Positions 6,908 to 14,947 of a stretch of DNA of 64,000 bases are shown piece after piece; the first letter of the stretch is position 1, and each line of letters opens with the position of its first letter. The stretch is taken from assembly GCF_900103735.1 (NCBI RefSeq), contig NZ_FMXE01000019.1, positions 29,077 through 93,076 of the forward strand. Reading direction: 5' to 3'. The notes below the pieces were generated by a model. It was not told where the DNA came from. It saw only the letters and a list, made by a program, of their open reading frames with translations, and made no database searches. The DNA is from Algoriphagus alkaliphilus (GTDB lineage: Bacteria > Bacteroidota > Bacteroidia > Cytophagales > Cyclobacteriaceae). A program made the position numbers and the translations under genes.

Positions 6908-8128
6908 ATGAATCTGCCCAAAGAAATATTTGAGCGTCCCATTTATTTAGATCGGATTTGGCCTTTCGTCGGTAAGGGTCTGATCAAAGTATTTACCGGA
7001 CAGCGAAGGGTCGGTAAGAGCTATATTTTATTTCAACTGATTCGTAAAATCCAGACTGATTTTCCTGATGCCTCAATCATTTACATCAATAAGGAAGATT
7101 TGGAATTTTCTTTTCTGAATTCCGCAGAAGAATTGCATCGGTTTATCAAGGACAAAAAGGAGGCAGGCAAAGTGAACTATGTCTTCATTGATGAAATACA
7201 GGATATTGAAGGGTTTCAGGATGCATTGCGCTCATTACTTTTGGACGAAGAACTTGATCTTTATTGTACAGGCAGTAATGCCAATTTGCTATCAGGGGAT
7301 ATTGCAGGACTTCTGAGTGGTAGATTTATTGAGATTAAGGTTTACAGTCTTTCCTATATGGAGTTTCTTCATTTTCATCAACTGGAAGAAAGTGATGTTT
7401 CCTTGCAAAAGTTTCTCAAGTTTGGTGGTTTGCCTTACCTCCGACATTTAGAGTTGGTTGATTCTGTAGTTTTTGAATATTTAAAAAATATCTACAATAC
7501 CATTCTGTATCGGGATGTGGTCAACCGAAATTCTATTCGAAACACTGTTTTTCTAGAGAGGCTTGTGTTGTATTTGGCCAACAATACCGGAAGTTTGTTT
7601 TCTGCCAATAAAATTGCTGCCTTTCTCAAATCTCAGCAGGTAAAGATTGCTCCTAATCAGGTTCAAGCTTTTCTGTCTTACTTAACAAATGCTTTTTTGA
7701 TTCATAAAGTATCCCGATTCGATCTGGTTGGTAGAAGACTTTTTGAAATAGGTGATAAATACTATTTCGAAAATCTTGGGATCAGACATGGTATTTGGGG
7801 ATTTCGACCCGAGGATCTAGGTAAAATCTTAGAGAATGCGGTCTATAATCAGCTTTTGATCTCGGGGTATGATGTCAAAGTCGGCGTGATAGGGGATAGG
7901 GAGGTGGACTTTGTCTGTCACAAGGACGGGGAAACCTTATATGTACAAGTAGCATTGTCGATCAAAGAACCCGCCACGATTCAACGAGAGTTTGGAAATC
8001 TCCAGCTTATTGCTGACAACTATCCCAAAGTGGTTATCACACTGGATGAGTTTGATGGGAATTCCTTTGAAGGGGTCATGCACCTTTCATTAAAGGAGTT
8101 TTTGACCAAAAAAATGAATATTTTTTGA
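6908..8128 (+). CDS. AAA-family ATPase with DUF4143-type C-terminal domain
   Basis: A 406-residue protein. Walker A GQRRVGKS is at 31-38 and Walker B YVFIDEIQD at 91-99, followed by a sensor-like YCTGSNANLLSGDIAGLLSGRF. The AAA_14 plus DUF4143 architecture is widespread and often present in many copies per genome. The C-terminal half contains EVDFVCHKDGETLYVQVA, which resembles the D...E-V-Q/K core of PD-(D/E)XK nuclease-like domains seen in DUF4143 proteins. The biological role is not established; proposals include DNA-related defence or mobility. The upstream palindromic 40-bp repeats point to dedicated control. It appears monocistronic, with the next gene starting 27 bp later. Confidence 0.85.
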   Translation: MNLPKEIFERPIYLDRIWPFVGKGLIKVFTGQRRVGKSYILFQLIRKIQTDFPDASIIYINKEDLEFSFLNSAEELHRFIKDKKEAGKVNYVFIDEIQDIEGFQDALRSLLLDEELDLYCTGSNANLLSGDIAGLLSGRFIEIKVYSLSYMEFLHFHQLEESDVSLQKFLKFGGLPYLRHLELVDSVVFEYLKNIYNTILYRDVVNRNSIRNTVFLERLVLYLANNTGSLFSANKIAAFLKSQQVKIAPNQVQAFLSYLTNAFLIHKVSRFDLVGRRLFEIGDKYYFENLGIRHGIWGFRPEDLGKILENAVYNQLLISGYDVKVGVIGDREVDFVCHKDGETLYVQVALSIKEPATIQREFGNLQLIADNYPKVVITLDEFDGNSFEGVMHLSLKEFLTKKMNIF

Positions 8129-8155
8129 TCAAGGTAGATTAACCTATTTTGCGCG

Positions 8156-9298
8156 ATGTCATCTCCACCTCCTTCCCGATTTCGTGTCCTCCCCGTAATT
8201 TATTATGCAAAGCGCAAGTTTTCAAGGGGTAAGCTTTGGATTTGGGTGAAAGTCGGGTTTGTGAAGAAGGTGCTGATCCAGCCTTATGCTGGCTATGGAA
8301 ACGGAAAGGAACTCTATCTGGCAGGCAGAGTTTTGGCAGACCGGGACATTCAAGCTTCTGCACCTGAAGATCGGTTTTGGAGGAATTTCCGAAAAATGAG
8401 AAAACGTTTTCTCACCATTGTTTTTCCGGGAGTGGATTTGGAAGCTGAATTTCAGGGGAAAACGATCAAAGTAACTACGGACGAAGAGGGATATTTTGAG
8501 ATTCAACTTCTATTGAATGGTGTCGAAGTCCTTGAAGGTTGGCACCCAGTGAGACTGAGACTCCTTCATGATCTTCTGGGTAAGGCGACGGAAGTGGTTG
8601 CGCAAGGCGAGGTATATTTCCCCACACCGGATCCGGATTACGGAATTATTTCGGATATCGACGATACGATCTTGACTACGGGGGCGATGAGAATGTGGGA
8701 GATGCTAAAGGTGACATTTACCCAAAATGCACATACCCGGATTCCTTTCGCGGGAGTTTCGGAGTTTTATGAAACATTGCGCAAGGGCAGGGATAAAATT
8801 CTGAGCAACCCGATTTTCTACGTTTCGAGCAGTCCTTGGAACATTTACGACTTTTTGATGGAGTTTTTAGATGCACACAAAATCCCCAAGGGACCTCTTA
8901 TGCTTCGGGATATTGGTCTGTCACGAGAGCAGCTGATCGCAGGGAGTCACCATGATCATAAACTAAAGCAGATTCACCATATCCTTGAGGTGTTTGGAGG
9001 TTTGGATTTCATCCTGATCGGAGACAGCGGTCAGAAAGACCCGCAGATTTACCTAGAGGTCGTCGTGAATTATAAAAAAAGGATACTTGCAGTCTACATT
9101 CGGGATGTTTCCGGAGCAGATCTGAGTGACTTATCTTCAGCCTATCAAAGTCACGGAGTTGAATTGATCTTGGTCAAAGACACAACAGAAGCTGCTGCCC
9201 ATGCTTTGGCTAAGGGATGGATTCTGCCAAGTGACACTGAAAAAATCAAAGTTCAGAAGGTGGAGGATGAAAAGGGAAGGGACTCACAAGTAAGTTAA
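8156..9298 (+). CDS. App1-like phosphatidate phosphatase domain protein (DUF2183)
   Basis: A 380-residue protein whose core carries DIDDT (about residues 167-171) in the context YGIISDIDDTILTT, the DxDxT/V nucleophile motif of HAD-like phosphatases. YVSSSPWNIYDFL and LIGDSGQKDPQIY supply the later HAD motifs. This arrangement defines the App1 family (PF09949), whose yeast founder dephosphorylates phosphatidic acid. No clear signal peptide is seen; the first ~60 residues are basic. It probably acts on a phospholipid or related phosphate ester. The substrate is inferred from the family only. The start is ATG at 8156, 27 bp after the ATPase stop. Confidence 0.8.
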   Translation: MSSPPPSRFRVLPVIYYAKRKFSRGKLWIWVKVGFVKKVLIQPYAGYGNGKELYLAGRVLADRDIQASAPEDRFWRNFRKMRKRFLTIVFPGVDLEAEFQGKTIKVTTDEEGYFEIQLLLNGVEVLEGWHPVRLRLLHDLLGKATEVVAQGEVYFPTPDPDYGIISDIDDTILTTGAMRMWEMLKVTFTQNAHTRIPFAGVSEFYETLRKGRDKILSNPIFYVSSSPWNIYDFLMEFLDAHKIPKGPLMLRDIGLSREQLIAGSHHDHKLKQIHHILEVFGGLDFILIGDSGQKDPQIYLEVVVNYKKRILAVYIRDVSGADLSDLSSAYQSHGVELILVKDTTEAAAHALAKGWILPSDTEKIKVQKVEDEKGRDSQVS

Positions 9299-9339
9299 TT
9301 TTTAAACGAATAGATACGCATCTTTAGACAATTTTGATC

Positions 9340-9368
9340 AAAAAAAGCCCAGACCTTTCGATTTGGGC
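9340..9368 (-). terminator. Intrinsic terminator of the small exported-protein gene
   Basis: Read on the minus strand, GCCCAAAT...TGGGC forms a short hairpin (9347-9368) followed by seven T residues (9346-9340). It lies just after the stop of the gene at 9388-9933, where a terminator is expected. Confidence 0.7.
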
Positions 9369-9387
9369 AATTTAGATTTCACTGCAA

Positions 9388-9933
9388 TTAGGACAAAGCT
9401 ATTAGTGACTCGTAAACCAATCCCCAAGAGTCTGATCGCTTTACAAATACCTTTAGCTTTAATTCGTTGTTTATCTCAAAGGTTTCTTGTTCCAAAATGA
9501 TTCCATACAGTTGATGGTCTATTCCTTTCAGTAGAATTGGACAGGAGTAGGAATAGATTGTCTTTTTAGGCACAAGGTCTTTAGTTTTATTTAATTTACT
9601 CTCGCAGTTTAGAGAATCTAAATGGATGGAATGAGGGCCGCTGAAATTTAAAACTTGTTCAATTTTACCTCTATCATTCTCCTCCAAAGGGCTGTCCAAA
9701 TCAAAACTATCCATTCTTTTTCCTGAATCTATATTTTTAGTGGGTAATTTTGCATAAGAATCACTGCCATAATCTTTCCAAAAAAGAAATCGCTCATCTA
9801 CCAACACATATTCATTTGTCTCACAGGCTAGAAAATTGATTAAGTCGTATTCATTTGTGCCTCGAGTATTTGTCTCTGAAACTTCTATCAGAATAAGGCT
9901 AACAAAGAAAATTTTTAACAGAATCATTGGCAA
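9388..9933 (-). CDS. Hypothetical protein with N-terminal signal-like segment
   Basis: A 181-residue protein that I do not recognise. It begins MPMILLKIFFVSLILIEV, a plausible signal or membrane anchor, followed by a polar, Asp/Ser-rich body with two cysteines near the start (FLACETNEY) and two later (LNCESKL, SCPILL). An intrinsic terminator follows and the codon texture fits its neighbours, so it is probably a real, species-restricted exported protein. No partner gene is apparent: it stands between a convergent App1-like gene and a repeat-rich intergenic region. Confidence 0.55.
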   Translation of the reverse strand: MPMILLKIFFVSLILIEVSETNTRGTNEYDLINFLACETNEYVLVDERFLFWKDYGSDSYAKLPTKNIDSGKRMDSFDLDSPLEENDRGKIEQVLNFSGPHSIHLDSLNCESKLNKTKDLVPKKTIYSYSCPILLKGIDHQLYGIILEQETFEINNELKLKVFVKRSDSWGLVYESLIALS

Positions 9934-9977
9934 GATATTTTTTGATAATACAGGGATTGAAGCAATCTGTATTTAAT

Positions 9978-10131
9978 TAGTATGTATATCCGCTTTTCTA
10001 CCAGTAACCCTATTAAATATCGTTTGAAGTTCCTTAGAACATGCTGTGGACCGTCGACCGTTGTCTGTGGACGATTAGCCGCAACTTCTAAAGCATATTT
10101 CTTAATTTCTGGCAGGATTGCGGATAATCAG
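9978..10131. mobile_element. ~150 bp terminal-inverted-repeat (MITE-like) element, copy 1
   Basis: The left end reads gtatatccgcttttctaccagtaa (TATCCGC at 9987-9993, CCAGTAA to 10007). The right end reads ttctggcaggattgcggataatca (10108-10130), an imperfect reverse complement. The middle contains a chain of gtggac/gtcgac words. Two further copies share the ends: 10136-10293 directly after it, and 63531-63678. It holds no coding frame. Confidence 0.6.
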
Positions 10132-10135
10132 ATTA

Positions 10136-10293
10136 ATTAGTATGATTTTACGCTATTCTGCCAGTAAGCAAATTTAATAACCCATTTGGGCCGGATGTCG
10201 GGTGTCCGATGTCCGATGAAGCCTAACTTTTGGTGTTTTTAGGGAATTTTAAGTCTATTCAAAAGCTACTGGCAAAGTTCCGTACATACATAT
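10136..10293. mobile_element. ~150 bp terminal-inverted-repeat (MITE-like) element, copy 2, in tandem with copy 1
   Basis: The left end is tagtatgattttacgctattctgccagtaag (CCAGTAA ends near 10167), aligned with the left end of copy 1 including the flanking ttaattagtatg. The right end at ~10270-10293 is ctactggcaaagttccgtacatac. The middle differs from copy 1 and holds a chain of gtccgatgtccgatg words. The 5' arm of this copy also pairs with the 3' arm of copy 1 (ctggcag...ctgccag, 10109-10162), so a strong hairpin spans the junction. Confidence 0.5.
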
Positions 10294-10349
10294 TTCAAAT
10301 AGCTCCTTTAGGTGATGGATTTGCTTTCCCATCTTTTATACTTCCATTT

Positions 10350-10385
10350 TTTGATCTCCCTTTCCCCCACATTTCCCTATCTTTG
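10350..10385 (+). promoter_or_regulatory. Possible gltX promoter (Bacteroidota-type TTTG / TAnnTTTG)
   Basis: TATCTTTG at 10378-10385 fits the Bacteroidota -7 consensus TAnnTTTG, and TTTG at 10350-10353 could serve as the -33 box. The spacer is a few bases longer than usual. It lies 62 bp upstream of the gltX ATG. Confidence 0.4.
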
Positions 10386-10446
10386 CCCCCTGATTTTGAC
10401 AAACCAAAGCCCAGAATTCAGGGTTTTTAGCTGAGAAGAATACATC

Positions 10447-11985
10447 ATGAACAGAGAAGTTCGCGTACGATTTGCTCCATCTCCTACCGGAGCACTGCAT
10501 ATCGGTGGCATCCGCACCGCCCTTTACAATTACCTTTTTGCCAAAAAAATGGGAGGGAAATTCCTCCTCCGCATCGAAGATACCGATCAGACGCGCTTTG
10601 TACCCGGAGCGGAAGATTACATCAAAGAATCGCTGGAGTGGCTCGGGATTTCCCCTGTTGAGAGTCCCTGGAATCCGGGTGACTGTGGCCCTTATCGTCA
10701 GTCAGAGCGCAAGCCGATGTATATGCAATATGCGCTTGATTTGGTGGAGAAGGGTCATGCTTATTACGCTTTCGATACCACCGAAGAACTCGAAGCCATG
10801 CGTGAGCGCTTGACTGCTGCTCGAGTGGTTCAGCCTCAATACAACAGCATCACCCGAACTCAAATGAAAAACTCCCTCACGCTTCCGCCCGAGGAGGTGA
10901 AGGCCCGCTTGGAGTCCGGTGATCCCTATGTGATCCGAGTGAAGATTCCCCGCAATGAGGAAGTAAGGCTCAATGACATGATCCGGGGTTGGGTGTTGGT
11001 TCACTCGAGCACCTTGGATGACAAAGTCCTGATGAAGTCTGACGGCATGCCGACGTATCACTTGGCAAACATCGTGGACGACCACTTGATGAATATTACT
11101 CATGTCATTCGTGGCGAGGAGTGGCTTCCATCTGCTCCGCTTCATGTACTCTTGTATAAGTTTTTCGGTTGGGAAGCTACCATGCCGCAGTTTGCGCACT
11201 TGCCGCTTTTGCTGAAGCCGGACGGAAATGGCAAACTGTCCAAGCGGGATGGGGACAAGTTAGGCTTTCCGGTTTTTCCATTGAACTGGACAGATCCTTT
11301 TACCGAAGAAAAGTCCTCAGGTTTCCGTGAGCAGGGCTATTTACCTGATGCTTTCCTTAATTTCCTGGCGTTCCTGGGTTGGAATCCCGGTGATGCGCGG
11401 GAGCTTTTCACGCTGGAGGAATTGGTGGAAGCATTCTCCGTAGAGCGAATCGGGAAAGCAGGAACCAAGTTCGACATCGCCAAAGCCAAGTGGTTCAATG
11501 AGCAGTATCTGAAAATCAAACCTACCTCTGAATTAGCTGCATTCTTGATAGCTGACGCGAAAAAGGATGGGGTAGATGTTCCTTCGGACAGAATCGATTC
11601 CATTGTCAACCTTGTGAAAGATCGGGTGACTTTCCCTGCTGAATTGTGGAAAGAGAGTAGATTTATCGTTGTAGCCCCAGACAGTTTTGATGAAGAGATC
11701 GCTTCAAAAAAGTGGAATGGGGATGCCGTAAAAGTCCTTAGTGCATACGCCGTTGCATTGGATAGCTATAGTGTTGAATTTGATGCAGTTTCAGCCAAAT
11801 CGTTGTTGGAAAGCACCGCCGAGACAGAAGGAATCAAGCTCGGCAAAGTGATGCAAGCAGTCCGACTGGCGGTGACCGGTTCCGGTGCCGGACCTGATTT
11901 GATGGTAGTTTTTGCTATTTTAGGTCCAATTGAAGTGGCCAAAAGAATCCGATTTGCGTTAAGCACCTTGACAGTCGTAGCATAA
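10447..11985 (+). CDS. gltX: Glutamate-tRNA ligase
   Basis: A 512-residue class I aminoacyl-tRNA synthetase that charges tRNA-Glu with glutamate in the cytosol. The HIGH motif lies in PSPTGALHIGG (11-21) and the KMSKS-type motif is KLSKRDG (about 262-268), the form typical of GltX. IEDTDQTR, FRVP-like insert positions and the C-terminal anticodon-binding helical domain are all present, and the length matches the family. ATG at 10447 gives the expected N-terminus NREVRVRFAPSPTG. A small lysine-rich protein gene follows after one base, suggesting an operon. Confidence 0.97.
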   Translation: MNREVRVRFAPSPTGALHIGGIRTALYNYLFAKKMGGKFLLRIEDTDQTRFVPGAEDYIKESLEWLGISPVESPWNPGDCGPYRQSERKPMYMQYALDLVEKGHAYYAFDTTEELEAMRERLTAARVVQPQYNSITRTQMKNSLTLPPEEVKARLESGDPYVIRVKIPRNEEVRLNDMIRGWVLVHSSTLDDKVLMKSDGMPTYHLANIVDDHLMNITHVIRGEEWLPSAPLHVLLYKFFGWEATMPQFAHLPLLLKPDGNGKLSKRDGDKLGFPVFPLNWTDPFTEEKSSGFREQGYLPDAFLNFLAFLGWNPGDARELFTLEELVEAFSVERIGKAGTKFDIAKAKWFNEQYLKIKPTSELAAFLIADAKKDGVDVPSDRIDSIVNLVKDRVTFPAELWKESRFIVVAPDSFDEEIASKKWNGDAVKVLSAYAVALDSYSVEFDAVSAKSLLESTAETEGIKLGKVMQAVRLAVTGSGAGPDLMVVFAILGPIEVAKRIRFALSTLTVVA

Positions 11986-11986
11986 G

Positions 11987-12175
11987 ATGGCAAAGAAAAA
12001 GAAAAAAGAAGAGGAACCACGGGTTCATGACGAACTGAAAGGTTTCAAAATGGAGATCAATTCCTTTGGAGAGATAAGTTCCAGTTTCCCGATTGACAAG
12101 ATCAATGAGTTCCTCAACAAGAATGTGGAGGATAAAAAATTAAAAGACCGGGATGATCTAAAGTCTGATCAATAA
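11987..12175 (+). CDS. Small conserved charged protein downstream of gltX
   Basis: A 62-residue protein starting MAKKKKKEEEPRVHDELKGF, with a basic N-terminus, an acidic middle and a lysine/aspartate-rich end. Its ATG begins one base after the gltX stop, and an intrinsic terminator follows its own stop, so it is the last gene of a two-gene operon. I recognise no domain. Small proteins of this size beside gltX occur in related Bacteroidota as far as I recall. The position suggests translational coupling with the synthetase but not a function. Confidence 0.7.
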   Translation: MAKKKKKEEEPRVHDELKGFKMEINSFGEISSSFPIDKINEFLNKNVEDKKLKDRDDLKSDQ

Positions 12176-12204
12176 TCTTCCGAATGTAAAAAAATAAAAC
12201 TAAG

Positions 12205-12227
12205 AGCTCCAGATTGGAGCTTTTTTT
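12205..12227 (+). terminator. Intrinsic terminator of the gltX operon
   Basis: AGCTCCA (12205-12211), loop GAT and TGGAGCT (12215-12221) form a perfect 7-bp stem running into a tract of seven further T residues. Confidence 0.9.
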
Positions 12228-12262
12228 ATATACTTGAAGAGGTATTCTATAACCTAAAAAAA

Positions 12263-14902
12263 ATGAGATCAAGACTTACTTTTTCACTCCTTTTCTTTTT
12301 TCATACAATAATTCTATTTGGACAAACTTCCCGAATGGCTGGTAAAGTCACAGACCAAATCACCGGGCAACCGCTGGAGGATGTGCATATTTTCATTCCA
12401 AATACCACATTTCAGGCGTTTTCGGATTCGCTTGGCAACTTTTTGATTTCAAGTATTCCTGAAGGAAAATGGGAGGTTCAAGTCTGGGGGCATGGTTGGA
12501 ATTCTTATCGCGAGACTATTTTGCTGAAAGCAGGAATTCAAAAGAATGTCCAAGTCAAGCTGACTAAAACTACTGAACTGGATCCAAGTGGAGAAAATCT
12601 CTCCAAAGGACAACAGACCAAAGTTATGGATCAAGTCATGGAAGCCTTTGTCGGATCTGATATTAAAAAGCGGGAAATCGCTCTGCTTAATCCGGACAAA
12701 CTACTTTTCGAAAGGTTAGAAGACAAAAACCTTCGAGTTCACTCCATCGGTCCGATTTTCTTCTCCAATAATGAAACGGGCTATTTGGTTTCAACTTATT
12801 TCAAGCCATTCATTTTAGGATCATCGGATAAAATTCAAGCAACCTACAGCTATTTTGAATTGCCAAGTGAAGGTGGACAAATGACACTTTGGCGTCAGAA
12901 ACGCATGAAAATCTTTGCTCAATCCCCGCAAAAGTATATCTCTGAACTGATGACAGGTGCAGTGGAGAATTTTGACACAGACCCTAATCCTGAAGTGTCT
13001 TTTGCAAATAATTCGGGAGATTATCTTTTGAGCTTTACGAAGCCCTTGTCCGTAAACATACCTGATGGGAAGAATGGAAATTTGGATTATTTAGGAGAAA
13101 AGCTCGAAGTCAAATTCAATGGGGCACCAGTGAGTTCTGTAGATCTGGTGTTGGGTGGGGCATTTTTGGATATGAATCCAATCTTTGGATTGCCTTCAAA
13201 TTTCAATGCAGAAAAACTGATTAAACTGGCCAATCTGGAAAAGACTGCCGATGCGATGCAGGAGCGAATTTTCGTTCATACGGATCGGAAGCATTATTGG
13301 CCAGGGGAAAATCTTTATTTCAAAGCCTACCTTAACTATGGAAATCCGCTGATGGCGGAGGAACTGAGTAAGGTGCTGCATGTGGAGCTCTTGGACAGTA
13401 CAGGCTACCTATGGATGCATCGAGTTTTTAAAATTAACGGAGGAGTTTCTTCTGGGTATTTGGAGCTCCCGAATAGTCAAGATGTAGGGAATTTCATCCT
13501 TCGGGCTTACACAGCATGGGGGCAGAATTATTCGGAAAGTGATTTTTTTCAACCCATTCAGATTCTAGGCCATCAGTTTCAGCCTGAAGCTTCCGAAATT
13601 CAGCAGAAAGCTGTTGGGGTCGGTGTGTTTTCAGATAAGCAAGTTTACGAGGGAGGAGAAACTGTGAAGCTTAATATCATGGCAACCAATGCTTCTGGTA
13701 ATCCTGTGAATGCCAATCTATCTGTATCTGTTTTGGATTTGAATCAAGCGGTACCGATCCAGGAGAAGACAAAAATGGAGGAGAGTTTTCAGCCTAAGGT
13801 GGCAAAAAGGGCAATTGAAGAATTCCCCAAACATCCTGAAAATGGTTTTTCCCTTCAGGGGCAATTGTTGGACAGGGGAGGGCAGGCTGTATCTGGAAGT
13901 CTTAAAGCTTTCATCAACGGATATACCGATGTCCGAACACTGGGGACGGACAAATCCGGGAGCTTTGAACTTCCATCTTCAAATTTTGATGGCACCTTTG
14001 AAATCGCCCTTCAGGCAATAGATCGAGAGGCACTGCCTGTCCGAAATGTCAGTTTGGCAATCAAGGATTATCCGGCTGTATCCATTCCTAAATCTTTTGA
14101 TTTTCCGGCAATTGTTCCCAGAGGGATTAAACCTTCTCCGGATATTCAGTCACAACTAGATCTTGAGGTGGGAGAAATCCTGATGGAAGAAGCAGTAATT
14201 GAGGATAGACGAGAGCTTTCCATGGGGCCGATGATTTACGGTAATCCGGATAACGTAGTGAAAACAGATGATATTTTTCTAAATGGGACAACTGTTCAAT
14301 TCCTATATGCCTTGGCAGGTCAAATACCCGGGATGACAGTCTTTGGAACTCCTCCTGCTATTCGATTTAGAGGTGGTGAATCTTTGGTCTTGGTAAATGG
14401 TGCACCGATGAATTCTGCCGGATTATCAGGTCTAGGAGGTGGGGGAAGTGGGGGACAGACTGCATTTGATGTGATCAGTAATCTGAACGTGTTCTCGATT
14501 GAGCGTGTGGAGGTCATTCGAAGACTGGTGCCTCAATATGGCGATTTAGGAAGAAACGGAATTATTTCTATTATTTTAAAATCCGGTTTGGATCGAAGTA
14601 AAGCAATTGAAGCTAATATGAATAATTACACAATTTTTAAAATGAAAGGTTATCCCGAAAATCAATCCTTTGAAGAGCTTGAAAAATCCCGAGCTGAATT
14701 TCCCTTTTTAACCGAACTCAAGCCTACACTCTACTGGAATCCATTCCTTGTTGCAGTGGGATCTCGAATGTCTCAACAGATTGAATTTCAATTAAATGAG
14801 AAGCCTGGGCCAATTTGGGTTGAAATTAGAGGAATAACTGATCTCGGGGAGCCGATATATGGTTCATTTTTGCTCAATGATACAACTCAAGGCGGAAACT
14901 GA
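12263..14902 (+). CDS. Exported carboxypeptidase-regulatory-like / MG2-like / TonB-plug protein without barrel (paralogue 1)
   Basis: An 879-residue protein with a signal peptide (1-20, ending LFGQ). A carboxypeptidase-D regulatory-like domain follows (about 24-105, GKVTDQITGQPLEDVHI). Near residue 337 is HTDRKHYWPGENLYFKAYL, typical of MG2 macroglobulin-type domains in Bacteroidota. About 655-775 resembles a TonB-receptor plug (LVNGAPMN, then SIERVEVIRR and GRNGIISIIL). The chain stops soon after the plug, so the transmembrane barrel is missing. It probably sits in the periplasm or at the outer membrane and may bridge surface lipoproteins and a receptor; the function is unproven. Its tandem partner at 14948-17698 has the same architecture. 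Confidence 0.8.
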   Translation: MRSRLTFSLLFFFHTIILFGQTSRMAGKVTDQITGQPLEDVHIFIPNTTFQAFSDSLGNFLISSIPEGKWEVQVWGHGWNSYRETILLKAGIQKNVQVKLTKTTELDPSGENLSKGQQTKVMDQVMEAFVGSDIKKREIALLNPDKLLFERLEDKNLRVHSIGPIFFSNNETGYLVSTYFKPFILGSSDKIQATYSYFELPSEGGQMTLWRQKRMKIFAQSPQKYISELMTGAVENFDTDPNPEVSFANNSGDYLLSFTKPLSVNIPDGKNGNLDYLGEKLEVKFNGAPVSSVDLVLGGAFLDMNPIFGLPSNFNAEKLIKLANLEKTADAMQERIFVHTDRKHYWPGENLYFKAYLNYGNPLMAEELSKVLHVELLDSTGYLWMHRVFKINGGVSSGYLELPNSQDVGNFILRAYTAWGQNYSESDFFQPIQILGHQFQPEASEIQQKAVGVGVFSDKQVYEGGETVKLNIMATNASGNPVNANLSVSVLDLNQAVPIQEKTKMEESFQPKVAKRAIEEFPKHPENGFSLQGQLLDRGGQAVSGSLKAFINGYTDVRTLGTDKSGSFELPSSNFDGTFEIALQAIDREALPVRNVSLAIKDYPAVSIPKSFDFPAIVPRGIKPSPDIQSQLDLEVGEILMEEAVIEDRRELSMGPMIYGNPDNVVKTDDIFLNGTTVQFLYALAGQIPGMTVFGTPPAIRFRGGESLVLVNGAPMNSAGLSGLGGGGSGGQTAFDVISNLNVFSIERVEVIRRLVPQYGDLGRNGIISIILKSGLDRSKAIEANMNNYTIFKMKGYPENQSFEELEKSRAEFPFLTELKPTLYWNPFLVAVGSRMSQQIEFQLNEKPGPIWVEIRGITDLGEPIYGSFLLNDTTQGGN

Positions 14903-14947
14903 TTCAAAAATCGATTATTTGCATACGCTAAACCAACTCATGCATTT

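Noticed and set aside
9978..10293. attC-like integron recombination sites
   Set aside because: The inverted ends lack GTTRRRY/RYYYAAC core sites and no integrase or cassette array is seen.
10230..10430. 66-codon frame in the 9.9-10.4 kb gap
   Set aside because: It runs through repeat-element sequence and the gltX leader, with no domain or signal-peptide pattern beyond a hydrophobic-Pro mix.
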